A stretch of DNA of 54,812 nt, taken from assembly GCA_011191985.1 (NCBI GenBank), contig DUEU01000080.1:1-54812 (forward strand), read 5' to 3'. Position 1 is the stretch's first letter. Each line of letters opens with the position of its first letter. Below are positions 27,489 through 36,338 of this stretch, one piece after another. Position numbers and translations under genes: made by a program. Source of the DNA: Dehalococcoidia bacterium. Its GTDB lineage: Bacteria > Chloroflexota > Dehalococcoidia > Dehalococcoidales > W111. The notes below the pieces were generated by a model that saw only the letters and a program-made list of their open reading frames with translations, was not told the DNA's origin and searched no databases.

Positions 27489-28400
27489 ATGAAGGATAAC
27501 CTGGACAAAATACTCGACGAATGTATCGACCGCATAAACCGCGGGGAAAGTATTAATGCCTGTCTCGCTGACTACCCTGATTATAGAGAGGAAATACACC
27601 CTCTACTTTCGGCTATGATTGAAACGAAGACTGCCTGCTCCTTTGCACCTTCAACCCAGGCTAAGAGCGTCCATAAGCAACGGTTCAATGTAGCTCTGGT
27701 ATCATCAAGGGAAAAACGTGAGAGAAAGAGTCCGTGGTTTAGCTGGATATTAAGTCGGTCAAAGTTATGGGCTCCGGTTGCTGCCGCTGTCGTCATTGCC
27801 CTGATGGTGGGTTACTTTGGATTGAGACCGTCGCCCACGCCGCCGGTGATGGTTGCCCATCCCAGTCCTGAAGGCAATTTTGCCTTCCTTATAAGCGATG
27901 AGGTCAATAGCATCAGTGACTTTGAGGAGTTGAATATCTCAATATCTAGGGTGGGGATACATCTCACTGGTGAAGGCGAAAAGATAATTGAGTTTGAGCC
28001 AGGGACACAGTCGGTAGACCTGACCGAGTTGCAGGGTAGCCGGGCGCAAGAAATTTGGAGAGGGGATATCCCCGGTGGAGAATATAGCAAGGTGTTTCTG
28101 GAGGTATCGGAGGTTAGCGGCATCCTGGTAGGAAGTGGAAACGAAATAGAAATTAAACTGCCCAGCGGTAAATTACAGATTTCAAAGCCTTTTAAAGTTG
28201 AGAGCGATAAGTTGACTAATTTTGTTTATGACCTGACTGTGGTCAAAGCAGGTAACAGTGGACAGTATATTTTAAAACCACAGGTTAGCCAGAGTGGTGC
28301 TGATCAAGATTTCACTAAGGTTGAACTCAAAGGGCAAACAGAAAATGACGAGAAGTCAAAATGGAACGGTAATGGCAAGAAGTCATCAGGTAATCAGTAA
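27489..28400 (+). CDS. Membrane protein with anti-sigma-like N-terminus and extracytoplasmic DUF4382 domain
   Basis: N-terminal LDECIDRINRGESINACLADYPDYREEIHPLL, one TM helix (LWAPVAAAVVIALMVGYFGL), then DUF4382-like NFAFLISDEVNSISDFEELNISISRVGIHLTGEGE. Confidence 0.8.
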   Translation: MKDNLDKILDECIDRINRGESINACLADYPDYREEIHPLLSAMIETKTACSFAPSTQAKSVHKQRFNVALVSSREKRERKSPWFSWILSRSKLWAPVAAAVVIALMVGYFGLRPSPTPPVMVAHPSPEGNFAFLISDEVNSISDFEELNISISRVGIHLTGEGEKIIEFEPGTQSVDLTELQGSRAQEIWRGDIPGGEYSKVFLEVSEVSGILVGSGNEIEIKLPSGKLQISKPFKVESDKLTNFVYDLTVVKAGNSGQYILKPQVSQSGADQDFTKVELKGQTENDEKSKWNGNGKKSSGNQ

Positions 28401-28516
28401 CTACGTTCAAATCTACCAAGCTATTGACTGTGGCATCTTCTAGGTTCGAATTATTGACTCTTCGTGTCAGATAAAAGGAAATTCGTTAAATCATAAAAAG
28501 GTCCTCACGTGATTTA

Positions 28517-29911
28517 CTACTTGTTTTGCCGGCTTCCTGTTAACATTGCCCTGAATACTTCCAGGCTTTTCTGGTACTGCTGGTGGTTACAAACACGGGG
28601 GTCGAAATCGTCCCTTTCCACCAATAAAACCGGTATGCCCAGTTCCTTTGTTATAGCATCCTTAATCATTAGAGCGTCGGCGGTGACAGTTCGACACCCA
28701 ATGTGAAATCGATCCATCACGCCGTCTACCTTTAACTTCTTACAGCCTTCGGTAATACTGGTAACCCTTCTAGCCAGGCTATTGTGTATTGAAGTCTGTA
28801 CCCCATCCACGGACAGTTTCTCATAAGAGTCTTTAAGGTCTCCAACATCGGATATGGGGAAAGACATATCGGTAGACACTAAAGCCATACCCATTTCCCC
28901 CACCATATAGTCCAGGCTCGGGTCGGTATAGTGTGAGGGAAGAATGGCCACTATCCTCGGGGCTCCCTTCTCGACAACGCCTACTCCGTTGTTGACCCTT
29001 TCCTGCAGTTCCTCGTACAGTGTGTTTATCGCATCCAGCGCCTCGGGCAGCCTGTCCTTGCCCATCGGCAGGAAAAGTAACTGTGTCCACAGGCTCTGGT
29101 GGTTGGCGCTTATTACTAATGGATCGCTGCCGCTGACTAAGTTCTGCACAGCGTCAATAGCTTTACCCAGCTGCCTTCTGGCTTCGTTTGCCTCCCGTAC
29201 CATATCATCGGTTATCTCGAAACCCACTATTTCTTCTATCCTTCGGGTAAGCCGCCGCGAGCTTTTCAGCAGTAAATCGGCAATACGCTTTGTCGCCTCG
29301 GGATACTCCCGGATGTCTCTATCCTGGCAGGTATCATAACAAAACGGGGGTATGCCATAGAGTTCATGCAGCAAATCAATTGTCTTCGGAGCTGTTTCAC
29401 ACAGGACCCCTGAATTAACCAGCAGGTCCGGCTTGGGAATCACATCCAGGGCAATCAGCCCCACAGTGGTCTTAACATTACCGCAATGAGCCACCGCACC
29501 GGCTTTTAACCACCTCTTCTCAGCTGCCTCCAGTATGGGCACAATTTTCTCGAATATAGAACCCAGTACTGTATGATGAAGTGAGTTGAGGCTGCCTACA
29601 TACACTTCTTTAGATTTGGATAATACGGCATAAGCAATGGTATCAAAAAAGCCGGTTGCCATAAACGAGTAGATGAACTTTGTTTTACCTTCCTCTTTTG
29701 CCAGCGTCCAGTTGACCAGCTCCTGTATGCACAGCCGCAAGATTTTTCGCACACCCTTCAGTTCCACACCATAATACTTGTTGAGCCGCTGCTTGGCACG
29801 CTCAATATCCTGGGCGGTTATCCCTAACTTATTAAATGCCTTCTTTACTCTGGGTAACTCCGATTCTATCTCCTGTGCTTCGTAACCACACAACCTTAGT
29901 AGTTCCATCAT
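28517..29911 (-). CDS. 2-hydroxyacyl-CoA dehydratase/benzoyl-CoA reductase-type subunit (HgdA/BcrC-like), module 2
   Basis: 464 aa; AHCGNVKTT, SGVLCETAPKT, IGCRTVTAD; paralogue of 23400-24794. Confidence 0.87.
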   Translation of the reverse strand: MMELLRLCGYEAQEIESELPRVKKAFNKLGITAQDIERAKQRLNKYYGVELKGVRKILRLCIQELVNWTLAKEEGKTKFIYSFMATGFFDTIAYAVLSKSKEVYVGSLNSLHHTVLGSIFEKIVPILEAAEKRWLKAGAVAHCGNVKTTVGLIALDVIPKPDLLVNSGVLCETAPKTIDLLHELYGIPPFCYDTCQDRDIREYPEATKRIADLLLKSSRRLTRRIEEIVGFEITDDMVREANEARRQLGKAIDAVQNLVSGSDPLVISANHQSLWTQLLFLPMGKDRLPEALDAINTLYEELQERVNNGVGVVEKGAPRIVAILPSHYTDPSLDYMVGEMGMALVSTDMSFPISDVGDLKDSYEKLSVDGVQTSIHNSLARRVTSITEGCKKLKVDGVMDRFHIGCRTVTADALMIKDAITKELGIPVLLVERDDFDPRVCNHQQYQKSLEVFRAMLTGSRQNK

Positions 29912-31062
29912 TGTGCTACGCCCCCTTTCACAATCTCGATAAAGGCGTCTATTCGGGTTTTAAGTGGCCCCGTGTCCGCCGTGCCGTAACTCGATTCCAA
30001 GATGAGCATCGGTATATCCCTTTCCCCCATCTTCTGGGCAAAAAAGTACGATTCAGAGTCGTAGGTCTCGCAGTTCAGCAGTTCGTACCATATTATGCCA
30101 GATACATTGAAGTCCTTGGCCAGTTTCAGCGCAAAATCAAATCTCGTTTTAGTCGCGTCTCTCATGAAGGCACAGGGCAGTCTATCCGCCAAATATCCCC
30201 TGGCCAGGGATTGAAATAGGTCGCCTTTATTTTCGATGTCCTGCCAGTAATACCTGACACCTTCGCACAGCTCTTCAATAACAATCTCGCCGCCAGCCGC
30301 CTCGACCAATTCCAGGACCTTATAGTCACCATAACCCATATTTGGCCCGAGCAGCAGCAGCCTTGGAGCATCCCCCTTGCTGACCGGTGGTTTCTCCCTT
30401 AGCTCCTGATAGACAGAATCCAGGAAATCTACCATAAAGACCGGGTCGGCATAAAAAGAGGCATGGTTCAGCTTGACGAAGTCCAGAGCACTGAATAGTG
30501 AATCAGGAGCACGGCGCAGCAGACTTATCTTCCTCAGGAGCCCTCTCATCCTGTTGTAAAGTTCGATCGCCTCGCTGATTTTCCCATCTGTAATTGCGTT
30601 TCCGGTAAATGCCTGCAGTTTGTCCTTCAACACGCCGAGCCTATCAGCATAATATTCCAGCTCAAAGTCACCATTATATTTATGGGGAATACCCAGCTTA
30701 AACATCTCTATATCATCATTGTATTCCCATATCTCGCTTACTTTCCTCAGGTGCTGGCAGGTGATCGGGGCTACCAGCATGTCTATCATGGTGTAGTAGG
30801 GGTCCTTCTTTAATAGCCTCTCGCCAATCTGAGCTCGGGCGAAGGGGCAAATGACGTGTGGTACCACTGATAGCGCGGCTTCGGCCATTTCGGAACTACC
30901 ACCACAGGCCAGGCATATTGGCGCCGCTCCGGAAGCCCAGATTATTTCCTCCGGCACATAGTTTCCTGGAAAGTAGCCTATTACCTTGACACCCTGCCTC
31001 TTGGCTTCTTTCAGTTGTGCTGGTCTATCTCTGAGATGAGCAATTAAACGTTCTTCCTGCAT
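29908..31062 (-). CDS. 2-hydroxyacyl-CoA dehydratase/benzoyl-CoA reductase-type subunit (HgdB/BcrB-like), module 2
   Basis: VKVIGYFPGNYVPEEIIWASGAAPICLACGG; ICPFARAQIG; APITCQHLRK; ELLNCETYD. Confidence 0.9.
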   Translation of the reverse strand: MQEERLIAHLRDRPAQLKEAKRQGVKVIGYFPGNYVPEEIIWASGAAPICLACGGSSEMAEAALSVVPHVICPFARAQIGERLLKKDPYYTMIDMLVAPITCQHLRKVSEIWEYNDDIEMFKLGIPHKYNGDFELEYYADRLGVLKDKLQAFTGNAITDGKISEAIELYNRMRGLLRKISLLRRAPDSLFSALDFVKLNHASFYADPVFMVDFLDSVYQELREKPPVSKGDAPRLLLLGPNMGYGDYKVLELVEAAGGEIVIEELCEGVRYYWQDIENKGDLFQSLARGYLADRLPCAFMRDATKTRFDFALKLAKDFNVSGIIWYELLNCETYDSESYFFAQKMGERDIPMLILESSYGTADTGPLKTRIDAFIEIVKGGVAQ

Positions 31063-31136
31063 AACGTGACTCCCCCCTTTCTATTCTTCAATGGTATCTT
31101 CAAAGTCATTCGGCGGCCGAACATGATCTTTTATGG

Positions 31137-31310
31137 TTATTGCCCTTCTACTTTGTGTCCAAAGTACTTATTGCACTGCTTACAGATAGCCTATTCCAGC
31201 AGTACCTGTACCTTTTCATTGCCAACACACTTCGGCAGAACGTGGCCGATGTCAAACTGGGTATCAGCTTTTTCTTTCAGCCACCAGATGCATCGGTCAG
31301 GAGTAGACAT
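31137..31310 (-). pseudogene. HNH endonuclease N-terminal relic
   Basis: Minus strand MSTPDRCIWWLKEKADTQFDIGHVLPKCVGNEKVQVLLE[TAG]AICKQCNKYFGHKVEGQ*, HNH-like pattern with internal stop. Confidence 0.5.
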
Positions 31311-31477
31311 ATCAACACTTCTTGGTCACGAGCAGTATTCCGGCCCCGTTGACCACACATTGACTACTATAGCGTTCTTTCTACTTTTATTCAAGACGTT
31401 GCTTAGACGATGACTGAACAAACTGACGTAAGGTTAGCAGACTCTCTCCAGAAATATCGGCCGCCCGATTGGAAAGC

Positions 31478-31610
31478 TGTGTGAACCTGAGCCGCGGGTA
31501 GTATGGCATTAATGGCCTGAAAGGCAAGTCCTAATCGGCTCGCCTCATAGAATCTTGGTAGCGTGGGTAAGATTCGAAAGGGACGAGGGGACTAGTAATG
31601 CCCTTGATCG
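31478..31610 (+). ncRNA. Possible group II intron 5' region remnant
   Basis: GTGTGAACCTGAGCCGCGG...GGCCTGAAAGGCAAGTCCTAATCGGCTCGCC with GAATCTT/AAGATTC hairpin; resembles domain I sequence from memory. Confidence 0.3.
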
Positions 31611-31667
31611 CTAACTGAAATCCAACTGCTGCCATGTTTTTAGCTCATAAGCATACCACAAATGGAA

Positions 31668-31892
31668 TTAAAAGCTACCTAACACTATCTCCGGCTTTCT
31701 GGAGTATAGGTCTTCCTTCCCTAGTGAGTTTACTTCGGTAGAGTGGCTTGAGATAATGTGCTCATTCATTTTAATTAATCCCAAGTGCCGGTCATAGTTG
31801 CTAATTTCAAAACCGCATAAAGAACAACGAAAAACGAAGGTCGCTGGTATTATCCTTAGTCTAACCACATCTTTGAATTCCTTGATGCTCAT
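31668..31892 (-). CDS. Small putative zinc-finger protein
   Basis: 74 aa, FRCSLCGFEISNYDRHLGLIKMNEHIISSH (CxxC...HxxxxH-like). Confidence 0.5.
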   Translation of the reverse strand: MSIKEFKDVVRLRIIPATFVFRCSLCGFEISNYDRHLGLIKMNEHIISSHSTEVNSLGKEDLYSRKPEIVLGSF

Positions 31893-32324
31893 GTAATAAC
31901 TACTCCTCCCATTTTATCTCATCTGCGGCATCATAGTACCCACTCCTGATTGGTTAAATTATACTCCTCATTTTTGTCAAAGTGAAACTTTAATTATTGC
32001 ACCGAAAATTGTTGACCTTCTGAACACTAGGGGGAGGCCTTTGCCTAAACAATGGCCGGCATCCAAAGAAAAATGGCTAACATGGGCCCGCGCTGTCCAG
32101 AATAACTCTGAAAATCGATAAACAGTGGCAAAAACGCCCCTCTACTCTTTACCACTGCGTAAAATTCATTCCGTTGGGCAACAAAATAAGCTAATGTAAC
32201 ATCATATTATCATTATTAGCCAATTTGTACTACAATTGCTAGAGAACCATAACATCAATAACGAGGTCATATAACAACTGACCAAAGAAAAGAGGCTTCA
32301 GAAAATGAGAACGAAAGCCGACCG

Positions 32325-32578
32325 ATGGATTTCATGAGTGACACACTCTACGATGTACAGAAAATCAAACTCTTAACGTTAGTGGATAGCTCTGCCAGTG
32401 TGAGTCTAGCAACAGATGTGTTTTAACGCGTCGTTGGCCGAGGAGTTGTTTAAAAGAAACGGTCGCTATCCCCCGGGGGACTAGGAGGAAGGTAGCAGAA
32501 TGGCAGCACCACTATCACCGGGAAAGATATTATGGTTCCTTGGATAATGAGCCACCGCTTGAATTTTTAAGAGCCTGA
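32325..32578 (+). pseudogene. IS3-family transposase OrfB relic
   Basis: MDFMSDTLYDVQKIKLLTLVDSSASVSLATDVF* (32325-32426) then, frame-shifted, ETVAIPRGTRRKVAEWQHHYHRERYYGSLDNEPPLEFLRA* (32456-32578). Confidence 0.7.
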
Positions 32579-32598
32579 ATAACAAAATAAGGAAAGGT

Positions 32599-34176
32599 AT
32601 GTTTATGTGTGAAACAAACAGATGGACAGAAGAAGTCGATGTTATCGTCGTGGGCTACGGTGGCGCTGGGGCAGTTGCCGCCATCGCGGCGCATGATGCT
32701 GGCGCCAAGGTAATCATCCTAGAAAAACAGCCTAAAGATACCACCACTGAGGCTAGGCATACTCCGAACACACGCATGTCTGGCGGAGCTTTTTTCAGCT
32801 ACTCAGACGTAGAAAAGGCTAGACTCTACCTTGAAGGAATGGTGAATGTTGCCAACGAAACCCTGGATACTGAGCGGAAGGAGATACTTGACGTTTTCGC
32901 GCAATACTTGGTGGATAATCGCCGTTGGCTTAGGGACATCGGGGTTGAGACCGGCGATGTTGAGCAGTTTCAACCTATCATCAGGGGGGCGATGATTGAC
33001 AATCCACAGTTTACCCTGGACGGGGCGATGTGTGTCTCGGATTTTTCAGAACTACCAGGGGCTGATTCCTCTTGTGTTTACTTGCCAAAAACTCTAGATG
33101 GATACACGCACGGGGCAGCTTTGCTTAAAGCACTTTCGGCAGCTGTTAATGCGAGGGGTATTGAGGTTCTGTGGGGGTCTCCAGGCGAGCACTTAGCTAC
33201 GGAAAGAGGGCAGATCAGAGGCATCACTGGCAGGTGTGGGACAAGACGTTTTGCTATCAAGGCAAGAAAGGCCGTGGTACTAACCTGCGGTGGCTTCGAA
33301 TTCAATGAGTGGATGAAGGAGAATTATCTGAGGGTTAGTCCTGCCTATTTTATCGGCAATCCCGTCAATACCGGCGATGGCATCAATATGGCCATGGAAG
33401 TGGGGGCAGCACTGTGGCACATGAACTGTGCTTCTTGGCGTGCGGTTATGAAATTCCCCGAATTCCCCATAGCTTTTGCCACGGCGCATCATGAGATGGC
33501 AAGCATCTTCGTTGATAAGACTGGGAGGAGGTTTGCCAACGAGCGGTACCGGATGCACGCTTTCGCCTACCAGCTGACCAACTATGACGATGCTCTCTAC
33601 TATCCCAGGGTACCTTTCTACTGGATATTTGATGAAAGCAGGAGGGCCGATGGTCCACTGGCCAGTGCGCACGGTGCTTGCGCCCAACTAAAGGGCGTTC
33701 CAGGTTCGGCTTACTACGTATGGAGCCAGGATAATCTTGCTGAGATAGACAGGGGGTGGGTAATAAGAGCCGGTTCGCTGGAGGAATTGGTTAAGAAGAT
33801 ACGGGCTGACGCCGATAATAATGACCTGATGCGCCCTTCAGTTCTGGATAAAACTATCAAGAAATACAACCGTTTTTGCCAGAGGGGCAAAGATGCTGAT
33901 TTCCACCGTCCGCCATGGTCACTCACGCCCATTGAAAATCCCCCCTACTATGCCGTAAAGCTCTGGCCAGGGGGGCCAAATACACAAGGCGGCCCAAAGA
34001 GGAATAAGAAGGCTCAGGTAATGCGGCCTGACAATACTCCAGTTCCCCGTCTTTACGCGGCCGGTGAGTTAGGCTCAGTTTGGGGAATGCTCTACCAGGG
34101 TGGCGGTAACATAGCTGAGTGTATTGCTTTTGGACGCATAGCCGGCGCTAACGCCGCTGCTGAGAGAGCCTGGTAG
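32599..34176 (+). CDS. FAD-dependent fumarate reductase/ketosteroid dehydrogenase-like flavoprotein
   Basis: VDVIVVGYGGAGAVAAIAAHDAGAKVIILEKQP; RLYAAGELGSVWGMLYQGGGNIAECIAFGRIAGANAA. Confidence 0.9.
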   Translation: MFMCETNRWTEEVDVIVVGYGGAGAVAAIAAHDAGAKVIILEKQPKDTTTEARHTPNTRMSGGAFFSYSDVEKARLYLEGMVNVANETLDTERKEILDVFAQYLVDNRRWLRDIGVETGDVEQFQPIIRGAMIDNPQFTLDGAMCVSDFSELPGADSSCVYLPKTLDGYTHGAALLKALSAAVNARGIEVLWGSPGEHLATERGQIRGITGRCGTRRFAIKARKAVVLTCGGFEFNEWMKENYLRVSPAYFIGNPVNTGDGINMAMEVGAALWHMNCASWRAVMKFPEFPIAFATAHHEMASIFVDKTGRRFANERYRMHAFAYQLTNYDDALYYPRVPFYWIFDESRRADGPLASAHGACAQLKGVPGSAYYVWSQDNLAEIDRGWVIRAGSLEELVKKIRADADNNDLMRPSVLDKTIKKYNRFCQRGKDADFHRPPWSLTPIENPPYYAVKLWPGGPNTQGGPKRNKKAQVMRPDNTPVPRLYAAGELGSVWGMLYQGGGNIAECIAFGRIAGANAAAERAW

Positions 34177-34385
34177 GATGGCAGTGAGCGAGATAACTAC
34201 CAGGCGAGCTTCGACGAATCGTTAATAATCCCAGTTTCAGGAATTGCTTAAACATTTATGAGAAGAGTATACTAATTTAATCCCTTATATTTCATGCAGG
34301 GCCCACCTGTTCCGGACGCTATAATGCTAAAAACACCTAACTAAAAGACAGACAAGTTAATGGAGAAAAGGCAAGGAGGTTGACT

Positions 34386-35936
34386 ATGGGGAAAGATATA
34401 GTCATAGAGACAGCATATGGTAAGGTGCGCGGAATGGTCGAAAAGGGTGTGTACTCATTCAAAGGCATTCCCTATGGAGGACCAACCGGCGGAGCCAACC
34501 GTTTTATGCCACCAACACCGCCAAAGCCGTGGCCCGGCATAAAGAATGCCACCGAGTATGGCCCAGCGTGTTGGCAGCCCATGGAGTACTTCACAAAGCG
34601 AGAATTCGACCTGCTGGGGCCTTTGGGCATTAATGCGATGAGTGAGGACTGTCTTGTCCTTAACGTGTGGACCCGTGGGGTAAATGACCAGGGCAAAAGG
34701 CCGGTGATGGTGTGGCTCCATGGCGGCGGATTCTTCGCCGGGTCGGGCGAACGTAATCCGCTGACCGACGGAGCTTCTCTGGCGAGGACAGGGGATATTG
34801 TCGTCGTCTCGGTAAATCATCGGCTCGGCGTGTTTGGATACCTTCATCTTGGGGAGATAGCCGGAGAGAATTATGCCGGCTCGGGAAACGCGGGAATGCT
34901 CGATCTGGTAGCCGCACTTGAGTGGATACGTGACAACATCGCGATGTTTGGCGGCGACCCCGGCAATGTCACTATCTTTGGCCAGTCCGGAGGTGGCGCC
35001 AAGGTTTGTATTCTTATGGCCATGCCAGCAGCAAAGGGGCTGTTCCACCGTGCCATAGCAGAGAGCGGCATTTGCCTGAGGGCAAAGACATTAGAGGAAG
35101 CAACCAGTACTGCGCGGGGATTTCTCGACCTGTTGGGAGTGAGCCCCAACAACGTCGGTATTCTCCATGAAATGCGCGCCGACATGATCCACTCTGCATG
35201 GATGGCGCTACCACCGACAGCGTGGATACCGACGGGTAAAGCTCAATTCCACCCTGTAGTCGATGGGAAGACCCTGCCCGCTCATCCTTTCCATCCCGCT
35301 GCCGCGCCGACGGCATCTGACGTGCCCCTCATCGTCGGTACGACAAAAGATGAGATGACCTACATGCTGTACCGGGATCCGCGGTTCGGCAAGTATGACG
35401 AGGCGACCATGCGCGAGGGCATCATAGGATCCCTAAAGGGGCGTAACGTCGAAATAACGCCCGAAAGGGTCGAAGACCTTATTGTGACCTACCGCCGCAC
35501 CCGTCCCGGGGCAACGCCGCACGATTTGCTGATCGCAGTAACCAGCGACATACATCGTAGTGGCTCCATCCAGATTGCAGAGCGGAAGATAGCCGGTGGC
35601 ACAGCCCCGGTTTACATGTACCTGTTCACCTGGGAGAGTCCGGCCCTGAACGGTATGCTCAAGGCCTGCCATGTGCTGGAGATCCCTTTTGCATTCAATA
35701 ACGTCGATCCCCCACCAGGGATTGTCGGAGACACGCCAGAGCGCTTCGAGCTTGCAGAGAAAGTGAGTGGCGCGTGGGCCGCTTTTGCCCGTAGCGGTGC
35801 CCCAAATCATGGAGGAATACCGCACTGGCCTGCTTACACAACCGAAGAGCGTGCCACCATGATCTTTGACACGGATTGCCGGGTTGAGAACAACCCCTAT
35901 AGCGAAGAGCGGAAGGCATGGGACGGGATATTCTAG
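34386..35936 (+). CDS. Type B carboxylesterase
   Basis: GVYSFKGIPYGGPTGGANRF; EDCLVLNVWTRG; VMVWLHGGGFFAGSG; FGQSGGGAKV; strong AAGGAGG before ATG at 34386. Confidence 0.93.
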   Translation: MGKDIVIETAYGKVRGMVEKGVYSFKGIPYGGPTGGANRFMPPTPPKPWPGIKNATEYGPACWQPMEYFTKREFDLLGPLGINAMSEDCLVLNVWTRGVNDQGKRPVMVWLHGGGFFAGSGERNPLTDGASLARTGDIVVVSVNHRLGVFGYLHLGEIAGENYAGSGNAGMLDLVAALEWIRDNIAMFGGDPGNVTIFGQSGGGAKVCILMAMPAAKGLFHRAIAESGICLRAKTLEEATSTARGFLDLLGVSPNNVGILHEMRADMIHSAWMALPPTAWIPTGKAQFHPVVDGKTLPAHPFHPAAAPTASDVPLIVGTTKDEMTYMLYRDPRFGKYDEATMREGIIGSLKGRNVEITPERVEDLIVTYRRTRPGATPHDLLIAVTSDIHRSGSIQIAERKIAGGTAPVYMYLFTWESPALNGMLKACHVLEIPFAFNNVDPPPGIVGDTPERFELAEKVSGAWAAFARSGAPNHGGIPHWPAYTTEERATMIFDTDCRVENNPYSEERKAWDGIF

Positions 35937-36261
35937 TATTGTTTACTCTTGGTTACAAAGTGGCCACGAGATAGCCTACCCCATGTAAAATTATGTATTG
36001 ATATATTGACAATCTTACCAATATGTGATAGATATGCTGTATTGACACGACACGATTAATACGTAGACCGGCATATATTATTCATCCGATAGACGCTGTT
36101 GAAATGGGAACCAGAGAGAAGAGAGTATGGTTAAAGCATGTTAGGGGATGGTCTCTTGTTTGTATTGAAATCCAGATAAGTTTTTCTGATAATTAACGTT
36201 ACGAGGACTTACACTAAAAATCCAACTTTCAGGGAAACAAGGTTCAAGGAGGTGGTAGATA

Positions 36262-36288
36262 ATGGGAAAATATAAAGCCCGTGTTTAG
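36262..36288 (+). CDS. Mini-ORF MGKYKARV preceded by strong SD, possible leader peptide
   Basis: aaggaggtggtagata-ATG GGA AAA TAT AAA GCC CGT GTT TAG upstream of the SBP gene. Confidence 0.25.
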   Translation: MGKYKARV

Positions 36289-36338
36289 TTATCACGGGAT
36301 TCAGGTTACTCTGGATGAAGGAGGACTGATTGAAAGAC

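Noticed and set aside
31066-31413. 115 aa plus-strand ORF
   Set aside because: Lies opposite the HNH-like relic and shows no domain features.
36006-36034. TTGACA-N17-TAGATA as a promoter for the SBP operon
   Set aside because: The -10 match is weak and it lies about 300 bp upstream; not strong enough to list as a feature.
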